Positions 10,557 to 22,616 of a DNA stretch of 64,000 nucleotides are shown piece after piece. Position numbers and translations under genes: made by a program. This DNA is from Diogma glabrata. Its lineage: Eukaryota; Arthropoda; Insecta; Diptera; Cylindrotomidae. The notes under the pieces are model-generated. The model did no database searches. It was not told where the DNA came from and saw nothing but the letters and a program-made list of their open reading frames with translations. The stretch is from assembly GCA_963693315.1 (NCBI GenBank), contig OY856188.1:250623394-250687393 (forward strand), written 5' to 3'. Numbering within the stretch: the stretch's first letter is position 1; every line of letters starts with the position of its first letter.

Positions 10557-12260
10557 GTTAATTTATAATATTTTTTAACGGTGTAACATAAGAAAAGATT
10601 GCGCTACACCTTTTTTTTAAACTAAATTGAAGCCTATTTTATATCTAGCTGCTTGTGAAAGTTTAGGACATGCATTATTTTTTGTTTTGAAGATAAAATT
10701 CGTTGTGCATATGACTGTCGGGAATCAGTTTTTTTGTTCTGAAGGAAAATTATAAAAATGGTGTTATAAACTAAGAGATTTTTTTTTATGTTAAATATCA
10801 AATATTTTATTATTAGATGAACTTTTTAAAATATTATAAAAATTATTTTTGTACAATAAAGAAAATATGAGCAATTTCAGTCTAGTTCAGCAAAACTTTG
10901 CGACATTTTGACTCGACCCTTTTTAATTTGGTTTATTTTTTGTTTATAGATAGCTAAATAAATATGCTTTTTACAGTTTGAATTGACTTAAATCATTTTC
11001 AAAATTAACTGAACGGCGCATAAATGACTTAACGCAAAAGCAAACTTCGAAATTCTAATGTTATTTATTAATTATTTTCCGAACTCATCATTTTGTCACC
11101 ATTAACTTTCACTTGTAAAAGAGCAATTTTGATATTTAGGAGGAACAGCTCATTTTTATGGGCCTATGGTCCGACAATATAAAAAGAAGAATGGCATTTT
11201 TATGCTACCAGCCATGGAAAGGGACCTTGCGATGGGATTGGTGGTACACTGAAGCGTGCTGCACACCGTTATAGTATGGGAAACAGAGTTCAAACACCAA
11301 AAAAATCTTTTTGAATGAACTTTGGATAAAAATGAATATCAATTAACAAAAATATAAAAATGAATATCAATATAAAAATGAATATCAATTAACAAAAGAA
11401 AATTTACAAAATCGATATAAAAATGGGATTACTATAAGTGGAACTCAAAAATTTTATTCTTTTGTACCATTAAATACTAAGACAATAATTGCAAAAATGT
11501 TTTCCAAATCAAAAGAAACTTTTGAATGTAAAATAAGTAAATAATTTTTAATAACTATATTTATTTTCTTTAACCTACATGTATAATTTGTATGATATTT
11601 TAAAAAGTTTATTCAATAATAAAATATTTGTAATTTAATGTTAAAATACAATCTTTTACTTTATGATTCCATAATAACATAATACGAACATAATACTTCT
11701 CCAGTCAAAAGCTCCTAAATATATTTAGTTATTTATACGGCTTTTTTGTTTGCAGTCGAGACTGTCAAATTATTTTTTATAAGAGTGACAAGTGATTACT
11801 AAAAGTGGTAAATAAACATTTCATTTTTTTATGCCATCTAAAACAAAGAAAATAATTGCAGAACTGTTTTCCTATTCAAAAGAAACTTCTGTTTGTAAAA
11901 TAAGTAAATCATTTTTAACAATTGTATTTATTTTATTTATTGTACTACATACATAGTTTTTATAATATTTTAAAAAGTTCATTTAATAAAAAAATATTTG
12001 ATATTTACCATAAAAAAAATCTCTTAGTTTATAACACCATTTTTATAATTTTCCTTCAGAACAAAAAAAGCTGATTCCCGACAGTCATATGCACAACGAA
12101 TTTTATCTTTAAAACAAAAAATAATGCATGTCCTAAACTTTCACAAGTAGTAAGATATAAAATAAGCTTCAATTTAGCTTAAAAAAAATAAAAAAAGGTT
12201 TAGCGCTATCTTTTCTAATGCTACACCGTTTTTTTCTTATGTTACACCGTTAAAATTAAC
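10557..12260 (+). mobile_element. DNA transposon with terminal inverted repeats of about 300 bp
   Basis: The left arm (10,557-10,864) is the reverse complement of 11,936-12,260. Matching landmarks include AACGGTGTAACATAAG, GACATGCATTATTTTTTGTTTT and TATGACTGTCGGGAATCAG. The inside carries transposase remnants. The inner part of the right arm is also present as a direct duplication (about 11,466-11,640 versus 11,832-12,010). A separate direct repeat, GACTTGACCCCTTTTTA / GACTCGACCCTTTTTA, links 10,318 and 10,908. The superfamily is not identified, and I could not fix the target duplication. Confidence 0.72.
11183..11544 (+). pseudogene. Relic of an unclassified transposon protein (HGKG motif)
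   Basis: A short frame at 11,183-11,314 encodes WHFYATSHGKGPCDGIGG, and a second at about 11,434-11,544 encodes FYSFVPLNTKTIIAKMFS. From memory, both resemble the C-terminal part of a widespread uncharacterised transposon protein of arthropods and cnidarians; I cannot verify this here. A degenerate second copy of the C-terminal piece is readable near 11,826-11,925 because of the internal duplication. Stops between the pieces make it non-functional. Confidence 0.55.
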
Positions 12261-12261
12261 G

Positions 12262-13800
12262 CATCACAACATGGCATCAACCGAACGATCTCGAACTGGA
12301 TTGTGTCTATGTTGAGTTGCCGCATTGCCTTTGTGGAAATATGGGTAATACAACAGTTTCAGTTTCTGTCAAACAAGGTTGTCTACAGGCTGGTGTTCTC
12401 TCACCCCTTAGACCTTGGTAGTTGATAGTCTTCTTAAGAAACTGAATCAATCGAGACCCTACTTCCGGGGTTGCGCTGGCAATATTGCCATACTGGCAAT
12501 TGGGAAAGCACTCTGATGGATATGATGCAAAATTCACTGGAAGTGGGTTGAAGAGTGGTGTGGGGAGCAAAAACTTTCAGTACATCCTTCCAAATCACAG
12601 GTAGTCTTGTTTACCAACAAGGGAAAAGTGCCTGCAACACCAAGTCTGTATCTTTTCAGTATACAGATGAGGTAAAGTTTTTAGGCATTATTCTCGATAA
12701 AAAAGGATAAGGCTATCATTGCCGTTTGGAAATGCCTCTGATCCTTTTGAAGTAATTGGGGTGTTAGTTCCAAACCATCTTATGGATCTATACAGCAAGA
12801 TAATCAGACCAACATTTTATTTTGCATGTGTTATCTGGTCGCCAAAGATGGATAAACAATACAGCCGTGCTAAGTTAAATAAAATCCAGAGAATAACATA
12901 TGTAGGTATCAGTGGCTCAATGCGCACCATACTAAACTGTTGTTGGATCCCCTGTTGGGTCTGGCTACATACATCTACATGTGGAGTACATGGTTATAAG
13001 GGCTGTCTACAGACTTCATGTGGCAGGAACGTGGGTAAACACAGGGAAAACATGCGGCATATGGTCACATTCTTGACAGATTACAAACAGATTGTCCTGA
13101 AATAGATATGCATAGTGACGTCATGACCAAATTATATAGCTTTGATAAGCCCGCTGAGCTGATAACCTCTTCTAGAGAGGAATGTGAGGGATCTCGGTCC
13201 GAGATCTACGACTTCTATTCGGATGGCTCACTGTTGAATGGAAATGCGGGAGCTGGGTTATACTTGGAATTAAGTAATGTAGCAATAAGTAGCAATAAAT
13301 TTTCGCTTGGATGGTTTTGTACAGTCCTTCAAGGGGAAGTGTATGCTATCAATGAAGGGTAAACAAACTTAAATTTGTTCGGAGCAAATTTAAATTAGGA
13401 GTTATTAAAGCACTTGTAAGCCCGGAGAATACTTATAAACTCTTCAATGAGTGTAGAAAAAACATCTGTAGGATAGCGCTACTCAACAACACCACGTTGC
13501 GTTGGGTTCTAAGTCATAGTGGCATTCCGGGCAACGTAAAATCTGATGAACTTGCAAGGGCAGGAGCGGACATGAAATTTTCTTGGCCAGAACCCGCCTT
13601 AGGGTTATCCGACAAGTTTGCCTTGTCATTATTAAAGGATGATGCGGACCTTAAGATGAATGCTCTATGGAATGCATCAGCAACAGGCAGACAAAGTAAG
13701 ATGTTATTTAGCATTTTAGATAAAAATGTTAATTTTCTATTAAGCTTTATGCCAGATGAAATTCGTACAGATGACTAGTAATACTATTACAAGTATAAAA
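12262..13800 (+). pseudogene. Decayed RNase H-bearing LINE (I/LOA/R1 group)
   Basis: Successive fragments follow the order of an RT plus RNase H LINE. At 12,310-12,600 are RT pieces matching GCLQAGVLSPL with a serine/lysine-rich SxxPSKSQVV-like stretch. At 12,719-13,100 is an RT thumb/tail with LMDLYSKIIRPTFYFACVIW. At 13,108-13,362 is RNase H with YSDGSLLNGNAGAG and GEVYAI. At 13,497-13,778 is RNase H C-terminal WVLSHSGIPGN and DELARAG. Frameshifts and stops separate them. At 13,377-13,400 a TTAAATTTG...CAAATTTAA hairpin replaces part of the RNase H. No intact domain remains. Assignment to one clade is not possible by eye. Confidence 0.7.
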
Positions 13801-13861
13801 GAGGCAATCAGCTGCAGTTGTATTGGTGGTAAACCCGTTGGGTGGGGTATTCTTAATCACT

Positions 13862-14650
13862 TTCATCCGTGCTCCACCTTCCTACGTTTCGTCGTTTATT
13901 GACAGAAAAATCTGAACAAAATTCACAGACAGGAAGTTTGGTAAATTTTGAACGAAAATTATAGCGAAGTCTCAAACAATTATATTTCTTTGTTTTGTAG
14001 GGAGTGGGGAAGGGTAAAAATGAGTGATTGGGTGTCATTTGAAAAAGCACAGAATTTAAGAAACATTGCAATTTGCTTAGAGCTTTACGGTGCACAGTTT
14101 TTGAGTTATTGTCAAAATGTGTAACTTTAAGACCGCCCCCTACGTTTCGACAGAAAAGTTTAAAAAAAATTCAGAGACAGGAAGCTTGCTAAATTTTTAA
14201 CGAAAATTATAGTGAAGTCTCAGTAAATTATATTTCTGTGGTTTTTGAGGATGAGAGTGGGCAAGGATGCAAAAACTTTTTTGACCCAAATGAGTGGGGT
14301 GTCATTTGAAAGAGTTCCAAATTTAAAAAACATTGCAATTTTTTTTAGAATTTTGCGGTGCATAGTTTTAAAGTTATTATCAAAAAGTGCAACAGTCAAC
14401 CCACTCTCTCCCTCTCCTAAGTTTCGGCATTGATTGACAGAATAATTTGAAAAAATTCATCGAGACGAAGTTTGGATAAATTTTGAACGAAAAATATATA
14501 ACGTAGTCTAAAATAACTGCATATATCTATTTTTTTAAGGAATGGAAGGAAGGAAGGGTGAAAAAAGGGTTTTAGACCCAAATGAGTGAAGTGTCGTCTG
14601 AACGAAAACTAAATTAGGAAACATTGATATTTCTTAGAACTTTGCATATT
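13862..14650. repeat. Satellite-like tandem array, monomer about 250-285 bp
   Basis: Three diverged copies can be lined up on GACAG-AAAA, CAGACAGGAAG and ACGAAAATTATAG-GAAGTCTC, at about 13,899, 14,149 and 14,428. Each monomer also carries GGTGTCATTTGAAA and a poly-purine GGGxAGGGT patch. The same family occurs in the opposite orientation at 53,652-54,475. Confidence 0.75.
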
Positions 14651-15964
14651 TGCATTTTTTTCTTCATATCAAATGTTTTGACCATATTGCGTTTTGATAC
14701 ATATATACACGAGTAGCTGACATGAAATCCCCACCCGCCAATCAGCTGATTACTTTTTTTTCACATGTCATGGTGTAAACATGCATCATATAAATTTTGA
14801 AGCAGCATCGAATGACTTTTGGATTTCATTTTTTTACCAGTTCAAATCCTCCTCAACCACACATCCCTCTACTTTAGCAACTGACCGCCAGTTTTATCAT
14901 CAGCTGGATGCAATTAATTATAATTAATAAAAATCAAACGACATCAAATGTCTTTTTCATTTGCAATGCTGCGTCCCGGACTATTCTATTAGTGTTTAAT
15001 GCAAAAAGAATACCTGATAATGATGTTGGTACATTGGATGAAGTTTAAGGTTCACTCTGCCGATATTTTTTCATCACAGCAAGAAGGCTTTTATAACACT
15101 TCACATGGTATCAGTCTTACCCTGTATCAGCATTACCCTTTTCTGGTAATGCAATTTAAAGTATGTTCTTTTCTAATTTTTAATATTATTTTGCTTTTGT
15201 CAAGGGTATTTGCTGTAAATTTTACGTTTTTTTCAGTTTCTTGGTTGCAAATCACACAAACAACGTGTTCGGTTTCCATCGCGCACATTATTTATTTAGA
15301 TATTTGTGCCAAGTATAACAATGCACAGGGATAGCTGCACAATTAATTTTAATATATAGTTGAAATTTTAACCTTTAAAATAATATAAAATGCAGAAATT
15401 TCTTGTAATATAGGAAACCACTACTTCACGTGGATTAATCGATGTCACAACTGGCGAAATTAAATTCTCCATTTAAAATATTTCTACGGACACGACCATC
15501 AAATTTTCCCGTTATTTTTTTTTCTTTTTGTGACTAAAAAATGTAGTGTTCTTGTATTTTAATATTTTAAGGTCAATATGTTTTCATAATAGGATGGAAG
15601 AAATAAAAATAAAATTAGTAAACAGCCAATTTCCCCCTACGCATTTCATGAACTTATGCTAGCCAGAATATAGTCTATCATAGTACCCACTTTCTTTTAA
15701 ACGCTTAGGCTTACCCAAACATATATATAAATATCATTTCTTTGGGATTTTTTGTATTAAATTTCTAGATATTACGATGTATGAATTCATAGGATGAGAG
15801 AATATTTTGTCAACATCTAATTCAACATTCTAATCAACATCCTAAGTCACGAGTGTAAAGTCATTATTGATTGTTGTCAATCAATGCGAAACTTAATATC
15901 TGACGTAAAGTCAATTTTTTGCTATATTTTTGGTTAGAAATATAGACAACTTTGAATTTTTAAT
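14651..15964. other. No recognisable gene
   Basis: AT-rich sequence. An open stretch at 14,999-15,334 gives a hydrophobic, low-complexity peptide with no family resemblance, and I do not accept it as a gene. Confidence 0.45.
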
Positions 15965-16175
15965 TTGGATGGGTTTTTTGTGAACAATTAAGCTTAAGTA
16001 CATATTGGAAATCACTTGAATTTTGCAATTCGAAATACCTTTTCATTTTGCACGTATCATAAAAAATTTTTCTGAAGGAATTTTAAAGGAATTGAAAAGT
16101 TGTAATTCGAATTGCGAAATTCAAGTCATTTCCAATATGTACTTAAGCTTAATTGTTCACAAAAAACCCATCCAA
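15965..16175. mobile_element. Short palindromic MITE of about 210 bp
   Basis: The left arm TTGGATGGGTTTTTTGTGAA (from 15,965) is mirrored by TTCACAAAAAACCCATCCAA (to 16,175). The arms run about 72 bases with few mismatches, through AAGCTTAAGTACATATTGGAAAT, around a loop of about 65 bases. It has no coding capacity. Confidence 0.7.
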
Positions 16176-19100
16176 TTATAAATTTTAACTTTACAGAATA
16201 AAATTTATTGTAACTTATATGCTGCACACCTTTCGATTCATCTGTCAGATACTTGGGCTCGCAAAATCGCCTGTTATCTTTTTCTTATACTCTACTATAA
16301 ACAAAATAAATCGTATAAAAGTATCAATCTTAATTTAACAAGTTTTTTTTTTCATTTTATTTACACTTTTACAAATATAGTGGATCATGACGTGCAGGCT
16401 GATGCCTGCCAAGTGGTGGTTACCGTAATTAGCATTCTATGACTTATCACTAAAAACTTCTAGCCTTACAGAAAAACCGTTTTACGGGTTCACTAGCTCT
16501 TAGACAGTTACCACTTTTTGTATAATTCCAAAAGCTTTTAAAGTTTTTCTATCAAATAGGTTCGGAACTAAGCTGGGAAAGAAAACATGAACAAACGCTA
16601 TTATCGAAAATCATTCAAAAATGAAAAACTGTCTTGCGAAAAATTCTAAAATATATTTTTAAGGGTTTCTGAAGTAAAGTTTTTTCATATGATACCCTAC
16701 TTGACTTGGTAAAAAAAAGTATTTTTTGATAGGCCTGACATCGTAGCCCTACGTAGCCCATCGTAGCTCCCAACGAAAATGTTATTTTTTTTATCCGTCG
16801 TCTTGCAACAACTAATGTGAGTAGACAAGACAGTTTTGTATATATCTCAAATTTCAGGTCCATATAGTTTATAGTTTACGAAATAATCGATAAAATGGGC
16901 AAAACACAGAACCCTAAAAAATTTTAAAAGGGCACAATTTGAATCGAACTATAAATTTGTTTTAAGATTTTAGCAAAAAGTTTTTAAAAAGTGGAAGTCG
17001 GTAAACTAGACTTTCGCAAACTATTCCTTTAAAGGAAAAAGGTTCTGAGAATGAGCAAAATTTCGAAGCGTTATCTTTTACTATTTTGGATGTTGAGCAG
17101 AGAATGTTGGCATCCCTCGAGTACGAGGGATATATTTGAAACCAAAAAATAGGTACTTCCATATGGAAAGCTATATAAAATTTATTCGAATCAAATTAAA
17201 ATTATGGCATAACAGTGATTACGAGAGATATAAAGGCGGAGCAAAATAGCAAATATGTACACGATACTAAATCATGGGGAAAGATATCATTTCTGGGGTC
17301 TTACTTCCCTATTACAAATTCATCTAAACGCAGAACAATAACACAGTAAGAGAATACTTGGTCTAACATAACCTTAATATTTTCTTACTACTTAATTAAA
17401 GTGATAAAAGTATGGTCACCAAAAATGGAAATCAACCGGCAATTATTTTGTTCGTTTTTCTCATATAATATAATAAAACACCAGTCTTGCCAAAGTTCTG
17501 GCTTCTCTTGTTACATAAGTGAGCACTTGGGATAGTTTAAACCTAAAATATGATCAAAGGAAAAAAAAATTGCAACCAACTCAAACAAAAACTTTTGAGA
17601 CTAATCCGTGAAACTATAAAAACAACCCGGTTCAGAAAAAATTAGTAATCATTGCGATAATACTCACATGCCTCGTTAAATCAAATGCAACTGCATTACA
17701 TCCTAAATGGAAACTATAAAACTCTTAGTGAATGCACACTTCAGCCAACGTAAGTTAAGGAGCTTCAAGAGCTTATAGATACTGAACCGACAAAACATGG
17801 TAAATCCAACTAAACTACAGAATGCCGCAGAACTGAATCTTTCTTGGGTGAACAAATTTGTATGAGTAGAGTTTATCTGTCTGACCCGTACCCGAGAAAT
17901 TATTCGAACCAAACGCCCTCCGCAAGGAATGCTTGCTAATTTGCTTAGAAATCAATACTAAGTCGGATGATTCTTTCGTTCTTTTATTTGAGTGGCTAGT
18001 TGTGACGTTCCTCGAAGGATGAATAGCTGAAGGAAGCTGGATTCTGAAATTTGTTATGCAAGGTACCATTCGACAATAATGTCACAGTTTACATATAAAA
18101 ACAATTGGAATTCCGACTACGTTGAAAGAGTAAATGAAAACTGCGCTATCCTTAAAATAAGAGAATTATCATTGGGAACTAGGAATAAATGTACCAAAAC
18201 AAAACTGATTTCTTTCCTAAGAAGATGCAAAGTATTAAATAAAATGGTTAATTCATATTCGGCTCGGACCATTCTATAGTTCCAAGTGATGAGCAAGAAA
18301 AAAATAGGTTGTTTGGTGCTATCTATTTATGACGATTTTGAAAATTCATCACGGTCACTCGCAGCAACCCGAATTACATTTTTTATTATTCCAGACACAG
18401 AATCGGGCCTTATAGCATACTAAGGCTATATTTGTTCAAATCACTTAACCATGATCAAATCTTTTCAGAATATAATTTCACAACATTGTGTAACTATTTT
18501 AGACGAGTTTAGAGATAATTATTAATTTCAGAAAATTCTCAAAATATTTTCTCCAAGTATCTCAAATACTATTATGCTCTACTTGTAGTTTTCTTGTTTG
18601 ACTCAAAAAAATTTCAATTAATTACATAAACAATGTTTTTCTTTAGCAAGAAAGATCTTTAGTAGACTATTTCCCTCGACTTCTATTTTTTATACAACAT
18701 CAATAAAGCAATCATCAATTTTATTTTTCGATATGGTAATTCAATAGCACCAGTCAAAAATTCAGCGCTTCCCAGTTTAATAGTTTTTACCCTACATTCA
18801 AAACACATTTTTTACCAAACCAAAATAATCATCTCCCGTAAAGATTTTCAGAACAATAACAACTATATAATTCCAACTGTTACAATTTTATTTTGGTACA
18901 ACATTAACAACAACAAAACAGCAATAACCACTTAACATAACAATCCATTAATTTATAATAAAAATCAAAAAAAAAATTAAATGGTTACAATCTACATAAT
19001 TTTTAATCCAATTTCACACACGATAAAATTTCCTCAACAGTTAAATTTAAATTAATCAAACACTTCGTCTAGAGATCCTCTTAAACACAAAATTTGCTTG

Positions 19101-19808
19101 GATTGATTTTTAATTAATTGAATTAAAATTTATGCAAAAAAAAAAAATCTACCAATAGCCTTCAATCAACCTTTGATTTGTAAGTTGAAAAACATCGATC
19201 GTTGATTGATTTTCATTGAACTTACAAAATAATCCGTTAAAGAAAAGTGTATGTTTCATAAGTTTATAAGGAAAGAAATTTCCATTTATCAATTTATTCT
19301 TTTATATAAATCAACAGAATCCTAATAAATAATTGCAAAAAGAATGGAAAAAGGATACAAAAAAATATAAGAAATACGCAACAATAACAGTAAAGGTATG
19401 CATATCAATTTCAAAAGTTATAGGAAAAAAACTCAGATCCACTCTTCAGATTTTAAAATATTTCTTGTTGTTGTTTTATTGTTCCGCGACCTATCCAACA
19501 TTTTTACGAGTTGTGACTGCTTGTTCTTTTATTGTATTTTCTCCTTTTCTCGTTCAATTTTTTATATTTTATAAAAAAAACAAATCATGTTTTTTAATGC
19601 GAAATAAAAAATGAATGTAAAAAAATTTGCATGATACAGGAAAAGTAAAGAAAAATGAATGAAATGAAATAAAAATAAAATTCGAATCTACAAGTGTTTG
19701 ATTTTAATGCTTGCTCTAGTCAATAAAAAGAAAGGAAAATGTTGATTGCTTGGAACTTCATGGGTATAAAGTATATTGTGTTACTAGTATTTGATAGATT
19801 GTCGGTTG
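16176..19808. other. No recognisable gene
   Basis: 3.6 kb of AT-rich DNA with scattered short open stretches (for example 16,615-16,863 minus, 17,703-17,912 minus, 18,079-18,279 plus). These encode low-complexity peptides with no motif I recognise. No repeat shared with the rest of the window was seen. Confidence 0.45.
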
Positions 19809-20737
19809 TAATCTCCCAAGGGCGGTGATAATTCGAAATAATTTTTTGTCAAAAATTTCGAAAGCAAGTATATTGATAAAAGCACGAGGCCGTAGGCCGA
19901 GGGCTATTATCAATACCACTTGCTTGAGGAATTTTCCAAAATATTATGAGAATTTATCAACGAACGAGGGGAATTCGTTTAGAAAACTTTTTGCCATCTT
20001 TCATTTCTTTATATATTTTTTATGAATTATACGTTGGCCTACTGTGATATCAGTTAATTATTTCAAAATTAGGATGAAATTTTTTTGCCTTAGTTTTATT
20101 TTGATTTAACCCAATGAAATTCTCTAAAATGTAACGACATCATTCAATTTCACCAATAATATTTGAATTATACTAATAACAAATAGATATACGTCTAGCC
20201 TACTGGGATATTAGAAATTATCAGCCTAATTTTGAAATAATTAACTGATATCACAGTAGGTAATTCATAAAAAATATATAAAGAAACGAAAAATAGCAAA
20301 AAATTTTCTAAACGAATTTCCCTCGTTCGTTGATAAATTCTCATAGTTTTTTGAAAAATTCCTCAAGCAAGTGGTATTGATAAAAGCCCTCGGCCTACGG
20401 CCTCGTGCTTTTATCAATATACTTGTTTTCGAAATTTTTGGCAAAAAAATTATTTCGATTCGAATTATCACCGCCCTTAGGAAATTAAAACTGATTATTT
20501 TTAATGTCCCAGTAGGCCAGACGTATAACTATTTGTTATTAGTATAATTCAAATGTTATTGGTGAAATATAATGATGTCATTAACTTTTAGAGAATTTCA
20601 TTGGGTCAAATTAAAATAAAACTAAGCCAAAAAATTTTCAGTAGTAATTTCCAAAGGACGGTGATAATACGAAATAATTTTTGGCGAAAATTTCGAAAGC
20701 AAGTTGATTGATAATAGCTCGGGGCCGTAGGTGACGT
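19809..20737. repeat. Interlocked inverted-repeat complex (order A, B, A', B', partial A)
   Basis: Block A is 19,809-20,073 and block B about 20,077-20,207. Their reverse complements follow in the same order: A' at 20,225-20,487 and B' at 20,501-20,640. A partial direct copy of A then runs 20,641-20,737. Block A itself contains a hairpin centred on GAGGCCGTAGGCCGAGG with arms of about 50 bases. The motif GCCTACTG-GATAT recurs four times at the block joints. It is non-coding; the open stretches across it are by-products of the repeat. Most likely foldback/MITE DNA, rearranged. Confidence 0.75.
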
Positions 20738-21269
20738 ATGCAGAGTTTGTCACCCAGATTAAATCCAAAATGGTTTACGTTCGTGCATTCTATACTATTT
20801 TTTATTCGTTGCAGCAAAATATTTGAAAAAAATTGTTTAATCTAATTCAAAATTAAAAATTTCATAAACTTTTAAATAAAAATATGTTGAACAATTAACC
20901 TTGGACCAAACATATCGTATAACTATGACAACGAAAAATAACAAATGTTTTGATTGCATTATCTAGAAACAAAAACAAAGAGCAATTACTAGAACGGAAT
21001 CGCTCTTTTGTGTTCCGTCGAAACTTCGTTTTGAGTGACGTTGGAGTGCAACTAAATACCAAACAGACTTCCCAAATTTGTGAAAATCAAAGTTATCAGT
21101 TTGGTTGGTAACGCGTCGTATAAACTAGAAGACATTATTTCCGACGACGCCAAATATATCATTCCAAAGACGAACGTCAGTAGATTACGATTTCCACTAG
21201 CCGTCACTTCGATTACTATGGTCCAAAAAGTCCTTCCCATTTATCTTATATATTGTATCTCCCTCACGT
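20738..21269. other. No recognisable gene
   Basis: AT-rich sequence between the inverted-repeat complex and the tRNA-like element. A 91-codon open stretch at 21,080-21,355 runs across the hAT boundary, so it is not a real gene. Confidence 0.45.
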
Positions 21270-21294
21270 CTGGCTCAGCTAGCTCAGTCGTAGA
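21270..21294 (+). other. tRNA-like (SINE?) head, left part, interrupted by hAT
   Basis: TAGCTCAGTCGTAGA at 21,280-21,294 matches a tRNA A box/D arm. The remainder continues at 22,166 after the hAT insertion and includes a B-box-like GGTTCAAGCCC at 22,191-22,201. With the insertion removed, the A-to-B spacing is about 40 bases, as in tRNAs. The acceptor stem does not pair, so this is probably a tRNA-derived SINE head or pseudogene, not a working tRNA. Confidence 0.45.
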
Positions 21295-22157
21295 TAGTGA
21301 TGCACAGAGTACCCTGCAATTACCCAGTACCCGTCTTACCCGGCTCATTTTTTAAATACCCGGTTTCTACCCGGAACCGGCATTTTTTTTCATTTTCCGA
21401 TACCGTGTAAAAAAAAATTTTAAAAATCAGTATTTATAAATCCAAGATTCATTTTCCGATCTACTTTCTTCTAAACAATACCATATATCTTGAACTGTGT
21501 TATGCTCATGAAGCACTGATAATTCCGTGTTAGGCTCTGTATTTTGGTCTTTTCCATCTTCATTCCTATCTGATCCGGAAGCTTTCATTCCAATGTTTGC
21601 TCTTTCTCTTAGAGTAACGTTTATACCGTGGATCTAAGATAGTCGCAATAACATACAATTTATTTGTTTTTACGTCTTGAAACCTGGCTTGCAAATTGCA
21701 TGGAGTTAAGCAAGTCTCTTTTTATGGTAACTACGAAATTATCATTTTTATTTACATTAAGGAATCACTCCAAAGCTGCCAAATTAGGAATCACCATTGA
21801 TAAAGTAGCTTCTTCTGAACTGGCTGCGACAATTACGTTAAAAAACTGTTCTAGTAAGAAACAACGTTTCAATTAATTTAAAGTTGCTTGCGGTTAAAAT
21901 TGATAATATATTGAGATTTGTACTCTAATAATCTCTTTAACATATGATAGGTTGAGTTTCATCGAGTTGATACATCTTTAACCAGCTTGTGTTGAGGCCG
22001 AGAAAGATTTACAGAGAGAATTTACAGAATTCTCGGTTTGTTTGTAAAAGAAAATTAAATTAAATACCCGGACCGGGTACCCAGCCGGGTATTATGAAAT
22101 ATAAGCCGGGTGCCCATTACGCGGCTTACTGGATTTTCAGGGCCCGGTGCTTCACTA
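21295..22157 (-). mobile_element. Non-autonomous hAT element with 8-bp target duplication
   Basis: The target duplication GTCGTAGA lies at 21,287-21,294 and 22,158-22,165. The termini are TAGTGATGCAC and GTGCTTCACTA, inverted repeats with one mismatch. Both ends carry repeated ACCCGG/CCGGGT subterminal motifs, and a hAT transposase remnant lies inside on the minus strand. At 863 bp it is internally deleted. An 8-bp duplication and such termini are standard hAT features. Confidence 0.85.
21575..21880 (-). pseudogene. hAT transposase remnant
   Basis: On the minus strand, YVIATILDPRYKRYSK is readable at about 21,600-21,650. The LDPRYK motif is a hallmark of hAT transposases just before the C-terminal dimerisation domain. 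Upstream codons (to about 21,880) read VAASSEEATLSM and DLLNSMQFASQVSRRK, interrupted by stops and a frameshift. The N-terminal zinc finger and the dimerisation domain are missing. Confidence 0.7.
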
Positions 22158-22210
22158 GTCGTAGAGCCTTCGAATCTATCTCGGGGTTTGGGTTCAAGCC
22201 CGTCTTCCAT
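22158..22210 (+). other. tRNA-like (SINE?) head, right part
   Basis: This starts with the duplicated GTCGTAGA and continues GCCTTCGAATC...GGGTTCAAGCCCG, containing the B-box-like GGTTCAAGCCC. See the left part at 21,270. No further SINE body could be defined. Confidence 0.4.
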
Positions 22211-22616
22211 TTCACTTCTCAATTATTTTTATTATACCCAGGACGAATGTAGCCAGTTGGACTTCCTCCTTTCGTCCTGTCATGTAATGGCCATCAAACC
22301 TTGCGACAAATGTATATTTTCTTCCTTAGAGATAGTAATGTACTATCCGCAATATTCGAAAACATGTTTACTCATATTTTCAAAAAAAAATTCATCCCAT
22401 CCTTTCACAATTTTATTTAAATTTTATTAAATTAATTAAGCACATTTGTCATTTAGCACCTATATGTATAAACTACTATAGTTTAACACAATTTCTCATA
22501 TTCCTTTTGTTTTGCATTCCACAAAAACAAAACAAAACTGCAATTTAACGTTTTTTATGGTAAGAACTAAGTTTTTTTTAATACATGTTTTTGATTTTTT
22601 TTTAGAATTTTCCAGT

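Noticed and set aside
14999..15334. 111-codon open frame, hydrophobic
   Set aside because: No motif, low-complexity AT-rich codons and no neighbouring exon signal; consistent with chance.
19825..20471. Pair of near-identical 66-68 codon frames in opposite orientation
   Set aside because: They are the two arms of the inverted-repeat complex read on both strands, not paralogous genes.
22158..22210. Functional tRNA gene (anticodon loop-like ATCTATC)
   Set aside because: The acceptor stem does not pair and the T arm is imperfect even after removing the hAT; at best tRNA-derived.
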